Assembly: GCA_937899265.1 (NCBI GenBank)
Contig: CALBPV010000133.1
Coordinates: 1-12,489, forward strand
Origin: an uncultured Bacteroidales bacterium
GTDB lineage: Bacteria > Bacteroidota > Bacteroidia > Bacteroidales > UBA3663
Direction of reading: 5' to 3'
DNA length: 12,489 nucleotides
The translations under genes were made by a program, and so were the position numbers. Positions 8,299 to 12,489 of this stretch are shown here, in pieces. The notes below the pieces were generated by a model. That model did no database searches and was not told the DNA's origin. It saw nothing but the letters and a program-made list of their open reading frames with translations. Each line of letters begins with the position of its first letter. Within the stretch, counting starts at the first letter, position 1.

Positions 8299-9642
8299 AT
8301 GTATATCACTTGTATTCTCTCGCTCGGCTCCAGCCGAATCAGCACAGCCGTTGCCCAGGTCGATAACCTCGGCAACTACAAAGTGCTGGCTCTTGAGAGC
8401 GAAAATCCTGAGGACAGCCTCCGCCACGGAATTGTGGTCAATACAGAAGCCGCTGCATCCCACATCAAAGCGCTCTTCCAAAAACTCAACAACCGGCTCA
8501 AGTCGGCCGATATTCCCGTCATGGACTCTGTCTATGTAGGTCTCGCAGGCATGTCGGTTCGGTCGCTCCTCCACCAGCCTTCCATCCAACTCACCGAAGG
8601 CTCGGCCATCTCGACCGATATCCTCGACCGTCTTTCCCAGCAGAGCCTCTCCACTCCGCTCGACGGATGGGATGTGCTCCAGGTTGTGCCGGCCGGCTAT
8701 TCCATAGACGGAGCTCTGGTGCCTAATCCTGCCGGTATGACCGGTCATGAACTCACGGCCCACCACCAGCTCATCGTAGCACAGACGCGCCTCCGTTCCA
8801 ACGTCGAAGCCGCCATACGTCGTGCAGGTCTTCAAATCAAGGGATACGTTACGCAGGCCCTCTCGACAGCGGACATCCTTTCCACCGACGAACGCCAACG
8901 CGGAGCCGTCGTGATTGATTTCGGTGCTTCGACCACCACCGTCGGCATCTTCCGCAGCGGTATTCTGCTCAACCTCGTCACCATCCCCATCGGCTCGGAA
9001 GCCGTGACAGCCGACATCATGACCAAGGGTGTCAGCTACAGGCAGGCCGACGAACTCAAGAAACAGTGGGGTTCCACCGCCGGCGAGAACGAAGGGATTG
9101 ACCGTCCCAATGCCACCACCAAAGCCACAGAGATGTACGGCATCTCTTTGGGCGAACTCGATTCGGTGATGATGTGCCGCTATGAGGAGATTCTGGCCAA
9201 TGTGGCCCACCAGATTGAAATCACAGGACTCTCCCCCGAACAGTTCGAAGCCGGTTGTGTGCTCACGGGCGGTGCTGCCATGCAGAAAGGTCTCACGACG
9301 CTCGTTTCCCGCCGTCTCGGCATCAAACGCATCTCCACGCGCGGATTTTCCGAATTCAGCTACGACAATTCGCAGGGCAAGCCCCATCAGACCAACCTCC
9401 TCGCGATGCTCAAACAGTGCCGCCTCGACTGCCGCATCAAGCCTTCAGTCCAAAAGCAAGTCGCCGCGCCCCAGCAGCCCCAGCCGGCACAGCAGCCTTC
9501 CCATGTCACTCCCGTCACTCCTTCGGCAGTGGAAGAGGAAAACCGCTCTGCAGCCAATCGGTCCCCACGACGCCGCACCATCCGCGACTTTATCGGAGAT
9601 CTTTTCTCAGGCATCGACGATGATGAGACACCCAAACATTAA
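8299..9642 (+). CDS. ftsA: Cell division protein FtsA, actin-like membrane anchor of FtsZ
   Basis: Actin-fold ATPase that tethers FtsZ filaments to the membrane and recruits later divisome proteins. It has 447 residues. Visible parts are the phosphate-1 loop (SLGSSRIS, 8-15), the FtsA-specific 1C subdomain (VYVGLAGMSV through the VVPAGYSIDG segment), phosphate-2 (VVIDFGASTTT, 204-214) and the adenosine loop VLTGGAAMQ. A Pro/Gln-rich linker (about 380-421) leads to an amphipathic helix, RRRTIRDFIGDLFSGI (424-439), the expected membrane-targeting sequence, then an acidic tail of eight residues. Odd point: residue 8 is Ser where the phosphate-1 loop normally carries Asp or Glu. The gene begins 19 bases after ftsQ and is followed by the largest gap in the cluster, 89 bases, before ftsZ. 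Confidence 0.96.
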   Translation: MYITCILSLGSSRISTAVAQVDNLGNYKVLALESENPEDSLRHGIVVNTEAAASHIKALFQKLNNRLKSADIPVMDSVYVGLAGMSVRSLLHQPSIQLTEGSAISTDILDRLSQQSLSTPLDGWDVLQVVPAGYSIDGALVPNPAGMTGHELTAHHQLIVAQTRLRSNVEAAIRRAGLQIKGYVTQALSTADILSTDERQRGAVVIDFGASTTTVGIFRSGILLNLVTIPIGSEAVTADIMTKGVSYRQADELKKQWGSTAGENEGIDRPNATTKATEMYGISLGELDSVMMCRYEEILANVAHQIEITGLSPEQFEAGCVLTGGAAMQKGLTTLVSRRLGIKRISTRGFSEFSYDNSQGKPHQTNLLAMLKQCRLDCRIKPSVQKQVAAPQQPQPAQQPSHVTPVTPSAVEEENRSAANRSPRRRTIRDFIGDLFSGIDDDETPKH

Positions 9643-9655
9643 ACTTCTCACCGTT

Positions 9656-9688
9656 TTTCAAGTCTTAACATCAAACAGAGTATCTTTG
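9656..9688 (+). promoter_or_regulatory. Predicted Bacteroidetes-type promoter of ftsZ
   Basis: TATCTTTG at 9681-9688 matches the Bacteroides -7 element TAnnTTTG at every fixed position. TTTC at 9656-9659 matches three of four bases of the -33 element TTTG, with a 21-base spacer. It sits in the non-coding gap just before ftsZ, which supports it over a chance match. It would let ftsZ and the TPR gene be transcribed apart from the rest of the cluster. Confidence 0.7.
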
Positions 9689-9697
9689 TATAACGTT

Positions 9698-9712
9698 GTG
9701 CGGCAGCCGCAC
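9698..9712. promoter_or_regulatory. Perfect 15-base palindrome in the ftsZ leader
   Basis: GTGCGGCAGCCGCAC is a perfect inverted repeat: two 7-base arms around a single A at 9705. As DNA it looks like a dimer-protein operator just downstream of the predicted start of transcription. As RNA it can fold a 6-bp G/C-rich stem with a CAG loop near the 5' end of the ftsZ mRNA, where it might stabilise the transcript. It lacks a following T tract, so it is not a terminator. The inverted repeat is seen directly; its function is inference. Confidence 0.55.
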
Positions 9713-9731
9713 TTCACACATTCTCTATAAT

Positions 9732-11387
9732 ATGGACAACAACATCAACGAATATATCAACAACGAGATGGACTCCTACAGCAAAACGCAACAGGAGAAC
9801 AATTCCGATGACACCCTCAATTTCGACTACCAGCCTACAGCCGAGAATGATTCCATCATCAAAGTCATCGGTGTCGGCGGCGGTGGCATGAATGCCGTCG
9901 CCCACATGTTCAACGAGGGCATCAAGGACGTTTCCTTCCTTGCCATCAATACCGACCGCCAGGCCCTCAACCACTCCCCCATCGCCAACCGGCTTCAGAT
10001 AGGACCCGGTCTCGGTGCCGGAGCCAAACCCGAAATCGCTCGCCAATATGCCGAAGAAAGCAAAGACGCCATTGCCGCTGCTCTCAAGGACGGAACTCAA
10101 ATGGTCTTCATCACTGCCGGCATGGGCGGTGGCACAGGCACGGGTGCAGGTCCTGTGGTGGCTGCCGTAGCTCAGAGCATGGGACTCCTCACTGTCGGCA
10201 TTATCACCATCCCCTTCAAATTCGAGGGCAAGGACAAGATTCGCATGGCTCTCGACGGAGTGGAAGAAATGCGCAAACACGTAGATGCACTCCTCGTGGT
10301 CAACAACGACCGCCTGCCCCAGATTTATCCCGACCTCGACTTCAGCAACGCTTTTGCCAAAGCCGATGACACACTTGCCATTGCTGCCAAGTCTATTTCC
10401 GACATTATCAACCGCCCCGGATATGTCAACCTCGACTTCGCAGATGTAACGACCACCCTCAAGGATTCCGGCGTAGCCCTCATCTCGACGGGTGAAGCTT
10501 CCGGCGAAGGACGTGTCACCAAATCCATCAAGCAGGCTGTGGCCTCACCCCTCCTTCTCGACAACGATATCTCGAAGGCCAAACATCTCCTGTTCGAGAT
10601 TTGTTTCTCCCACCAGCATCCCGTCACGATGAAGGAAATTGCCGAACTCGACGACTTCATTTCGCAAATCAATCCCAACATCAAGGTCATCTGGGGTGCT
10701 ATGTTCGACGACTCTCTCAACGAGAACGTCCGCATGATTATCCTCTCCTCCGGCTTCGATGTCGAGTGCGTTGTGCCTGAACACATGGCCACCCACACTC
10801 CCCCCGTTTCACCAGAAGCTCCGACAACTCAGACCACGCCGACCACACAGACTACTCCGACCGCTCAAACTACTCCGACCGCTCCGACAATAAGTGAAGC
10901 TCCAGCGGCACCCGTCGCAGAGACTCCCGTCAAAGTCATAGAATCGGTAAAGCCGGAGCCAGAGCCATCCCTTCCGGTCGAGGAAGCTCCTATCGCTTCA
11001 ACTCCTTCCGAACCCGAGGTGAAGCCCGAGCCAGAACCTAATTCTACGCCGGAGCCCAAGCCGGAAGCCGAAACTAAGCAGGTGGCAGAAACGAAGCCTG
11101 AAATTGCGCCGGCCACCTCTACCGCCGATGCCATAGAGCGCATCCGTCGCTATTATGGGGACAAGACCGCAGACGACATCCGCATGGAGAGCGTCCGCCA
11201 GAACTATCTGGTACTTGACAACGATGACCTCACCAACGATGAGCTCATCGCCCTCCTCGAACGTTTGCCTGCCTACAACCGCACGACGGAAGACTACTCC
11301 CGCTTACAGAACACCCGGCAGAACCACAATGCCCCCCATACGCCCGAAAACAACGACAATAAACCCAACGACACTATTAACTTTTAA
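9732..11387 (+). CDS. ftsZ: Cell division protein FtsZ, tubulin-like GTPase
   Basis: Cytoplasmic GTPase that polymerises into the Z ring and organises the divisome. I start it at the ATG at 9732 (MDNNINEYIN); an in-frame TTG at 9696 would lie inside the palindrome and leader. The protein has 551 residues against 383 in E. coli. After an acidic, Asn-rich N-terminal arm of about 40 residues comes the core: IIKVIGVGGGGMNAV, the tubulin signature GGGTGTG (132-138) and the T7 loop NLDFADV (233-239; Asp235 and Asp238 complete the neighbour's GTPase site). The core ends near residue 350. A Pro/Thr/Glu-rich linker (about 351-463) follows, with hexapeptide repeats, then a charged helical segment from ADAIERIRRYY and the putative FtsA-binding peptide LLERLPAYNR (508-517). 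A 34-residue Asn-rich tail comes after it. All catalytic elements are intact. Confidence 0.98.
   Translation: MDNNINEYINNEMDSYSKTQQENNSDDTLNFDYQPTAENDSIIKVIGVGGGGMNAVAHMFNEGIKDVSFLAINTDRQALNHSPIANRLQIGPGLGAGAKPEIARQYAEESKDAIAAALKDGTQMVFITAGMGGGTGTGAGPVVAAVAQSMGLLTVGIITIPFKFEGKDKIRMALDGVEEMRKHVDALLVVNNDRLPQIYPDLDFSNAFAKADDTLAIAAKSISDIINRPGYVNLDFADVTTTLKDSGVALISTGEASGEGRVTKSIKQAVASPLLLDNDISKAKHLLFEICFSHQHPVTMKEIAELDDFISQINPNIKVIWGAMFDDSLNENVRMIILSSGFDVECVVPEHMATHTPPVSPEAPTTQTTPTTQTTPTAQTTPTAPTISEAPAAPVAETPVKVIESVKPEPEPSLPVEEAPIASTPSEPEVKPEPEPNSTPEPKPEAETKQVAETKPEIAPATSTADAIERIRRYYGDKTADDIRMESVRQNYLVLDNDDLTNDELIALLERLPAYNRTTEDYSRLQNTRQNHNAPHTPENNDNKPNDTINF
10821..10889 (+). repeat. 18-base tandem repeat within the ftsZ linker
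   Basis: Three imperfect 18-base units (10821-10838, 10839-10856, 10857-10874) and a partial fourth (to 10889) encode PTTQTT, PTTQTT, PTAQTT and PTAPT. The period is a multiple of three, so gain or loss of units keeps the frame. The repeat lies in the disordered linker, where length change is tolerated. This suggests that linker length varies among related strains; that is inference. Confidence 0.85.
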
Positions 11388-11403
11388 TAATTACTATAAG
11401 ATT

Positions 11404-12261
11404 ATGAAAACAAACATTCTTCTCCTTTCTCTGTCTCTCGGTGTCACTTCGCTGAGCGCACAGACACTCGCCGACTACGCCAACGCAGGCGATGCCGCCA
11501 TGAAGGACGGCAAGATTCAAGAGGCCATCTACAACTATGTCAAAGCCCAGGAACTTGACACCGACAACAACGACTACGTCACTGCCTTCCAGCTCGGTAC
11601 CGCTTATGAGGCCATCGGAGAATCACAGAAAGCCGGCGACGCCTACAAAGCTTCCATCATCAAGGGCAACTACGACGGAGGTGTCATCACCAATATGAAG
11701 AATGCCTACGAAGCTGCAGGCTGCAACGACTGTGTCAAGAACGCCTACATCGAAATCAAAACCGCCAACCCTGCCCAAACCATCCCCATGGATCGCAAAC
11801 TCTACTTCATCTATGTGAAGGAGAAAAACTATGAGGAGGCGCTCAAGTGCGAGATGTCAGAGCTCAACGATGCCACCCTCGACGAGGAAGGCCGCATCAA
11901 GATTTACAAGCGCGTGGCCCAGCTTTATATCAACGTCGATCAGCCCGACTCCGCCGAGGTCTATTATGACAAGGTGCTCGCCATCACACCCAATGATGCC
12001 GATGTTCACAAGGCTCTCGGCTACGGCCTCTACAACGCCATCCAGAAGGCCACCAAGAACGCTCAGGCAGCCTACAAGGCCAAAGCCAAACCCACGCAGC
12101 ACGACTTCTCCGTGATGCAGACAGCCCAAAAGCGCGCCACGCTCGCCTACGGCCCCACGGCCATCAAGCATCTCGAGATTGCCAACAAGACACTCAACGA
12201 CAAGCAAATCTCGGACATCATCGCCAAGCTCCGACAAAACGTCGCCGCCTACTCCAAATAA
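11404..12261 (+). CDS. Secreted tetratricopeptide-repeat protein downstream of ftsZ
   Basis: Unnamed protein of 285 residues. It begins with a clear signal peptide (MKTNILLLSLSLGVTSLSA, cut expected before Gln20) with no lipobox cysteine, so it is probably periplasmic. The mature part is almost all helical. TPR-like units are visible at about residues 24-56 (ANAGDAAMKDGKIQEAIYNY) and 58-90 (AFQLGTAYEAIGESQKAGDAY), and at about 164-198 (RVAQLYINVDQPDSAEVYY..VLAITPND); the stretch between is probably degenerate TPR. Cys107 and Cys110 form a CxxC, with a third Cys at 149. I chose the ATG at 11404 because it gives the signal peptide; the open frame upstream overlaps ftsZ and is a shadow. The gene starts 16 bases after ftsZ and is followed by a strong terminator, so it is very likely cotranscribed with ftsZ. 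The role is unknown; a scaffold in envelope or division work is a guess from context. Confidence 0.88.
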   Translation: MKTNILLLSLSLGVTSLSAQTLADYANAGDAAMKDGKIQEAIYNYVKAQELDTDNNDYVTAFQLGTAYEAIGESQKAGDAYKASIIKGNYDGGVITNMKNAYEAAGCNDCVKNAYIEIKTANPAQTIPMDRKLYFIYVKEKNYEEALKCEMSELNDATLDEEGRIKIYKRVAQLYINVDQPDSAEVYYDKVLAITPNDADVHKALGYGLYNAIQKATKNAQAAYKAKAKPTQHDFSVMQTAQKRATLAYGPTAIKHLEIANKTLNDKQISDIIAKLRQNVAAYSK

Positions 12262-12265
12262 AAAC

Positions 12266-12304
12266 CAAAGCAGCCGTCCAATCCCAGACGGCTGCTTTGT
12301 TTTT
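12266..12304 (+). terminator. Intrinsic terminator at the end of the dcw cluster
   Basis: A perfect 13-bp stem (left arm 12266-12278, CAAAGCAGCCGTC; right arm 12287-12299) encloses an 8-base loop and is followed by five T (12300-12304). It starts four bases after the stop codon of the TPR gene and closes the transcription unit. On the other strand the stem is followed by GTTTTTATTT, so it could also stop a convergent transcript from the right. Confidence 0.92.
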
Positions 12305-12342
12305 CGGTTCAACAATGCACCTGTGCAACTTGTGTAGGATTC

Positions 12343-12489
12343 AAACCGATTTCCGAACTTCGCGTAAGCATTTGCAAACGTGCAAACCGATTCCCGAACT
12401 TCGCGTAAGCATTTGCAAACGTGCAAACCGATTCCCGAACTTCGCGTAAGCATTTGCAAACGTGCAAACCGATTCCCGAACTTCGCGTA
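12343..12489. repeat. 41-base tandem repeat (minisatellite), running off the right edge
   Basis: Three full units start at 12343, 12384 and 12425, and a fourth begins at 12466 and is cut after 24 bases by the window end. The copies are identical except for one base in the first (T for C at 12352). Each unit holds two small palindromes, CGAACTTCG and TTTGCA-AACG-TGCAAA; the second spans the junction to the next unit. There are no unique spacers, so this is not a CRISPR array. The 41-base period is not a multiple of three and no credible gene runs through it. The bases between the terminator and the repeat (12305-12342) hold only a weak TGCAC-CT-GTGCA inverted repeat. The function is unknown. 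Confidence 0.93.

Larger units (their letters stand above)
9643..9731 (+). other. ftsA-ftsZ intergenic region and ftsZ leader
   Basis: This 89-base gap is the longest in the cluster and the only one with recognisable signals: a Bacteroidetes-type promoter (9656-9688) and a perfect palindrome (9698-9712). The leader from the predicted start of transcription (about 9692) to the ftsZ ATG would be about 40 bases. There is no Shine-Dalgarno motif; the start codon is preceded by the A/T-rich sequence CTATAAT. Confidence 0.7.

Noticed and set aside
11378..11385. TAACTTTT, near match to the -7 promoter element, before the TPR gene
   Set aside because: The final G is missing, it overlaps the ftsZ stop codon and there is no -33 element at the right distance.
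11155..11403. N-terminal extension of the TPR gene over the ftsZ 3' end
   Set aside because: The translation of this part is a frame shadow of FtsZ; the ATG at 11404 opens with a clean signal peptide.
11857..12459. Minus-strand open frame running from the 41-base repeats into the TPR gene
   Set aside because: It starts in the minisatellite, crosses the terminator and is antisense to the TPR gene; the repeated FANAYAKFGNRF-type peptide is simply the repeat read in frame.
12343..12489. CRISPR array
   Set aside because: The repeats are directly adjacent with no unique spacers, and no cas genes are in view.

Overview
The window holds a large part of a division and cell wall (dcw) cluster from a member of the Bacteroidota, most likely the order Bacteroidales. 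The evidence is the gene order murE-mraY-murD-ftsW-murG-murC-ftsQ-ftsA-ftsZ without murF, murB or ddl; an MraY with a long inserted loop and a C-terminus of the Bacteroides type; start codons preceded by A/T-rich sequence instead of Shine-Dalgarno motifs; and a TAnnTTTG promoter element before ftsZ. The G+C content looks moderately high for the group. I cannot name the genus; a Prevotellaceae-like or related gut or oral lineage is possible.

Layout: all ten genes lie on the + strand. From the left: the 3' half of murE (cut by the window edge), mraY, murD, ftsW, murG, murC, ftsQ, ftsA, ftsZ, and a gene for a secreted TPR protein. Gaps are short (13-70 bases), except for 89 bases before ftsZ, which hold a Bacteroidetes-type promoter and a perfect 15-base palindrome. 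The TPR gene starts 16 bases after ftsZ and is followed by a strong intrinsic terminator, which probably ends the whole transcription unit. After the terminator comes a 41-base tandem repeat that runs off the right edge. No stretch of 300 bases lacks a gene.

How the genes work together: MurC, MurD and MurE add L-Ala, D-Glu and meso-diaminopimelate (DNPR motif in MurE) to UDP-MurNAc. MraY moves the precursor to undecaprenyl phosphate (lipid I), MurG adds GlcNAc (lipid II), and FtsW polymerises glycan at the septum. FtsQ, FtsA and FtsZ are the divisome scaffold, membrane anchor and ring.

Most of the window is a conventional essential operon. I see no new defence, mobile or biosynthetic system. 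The points worth a second look are the promoter and palindrome before ftsZ, the TPR gene cotranscribed with ftsZ, departures from consensus in FtsA (phosphate-1 loop), MraY (histidine motif) and FtsW (first conserved loop), the long repeat-bearing FtsZ linker and tail, and the 41-base minisatellite.
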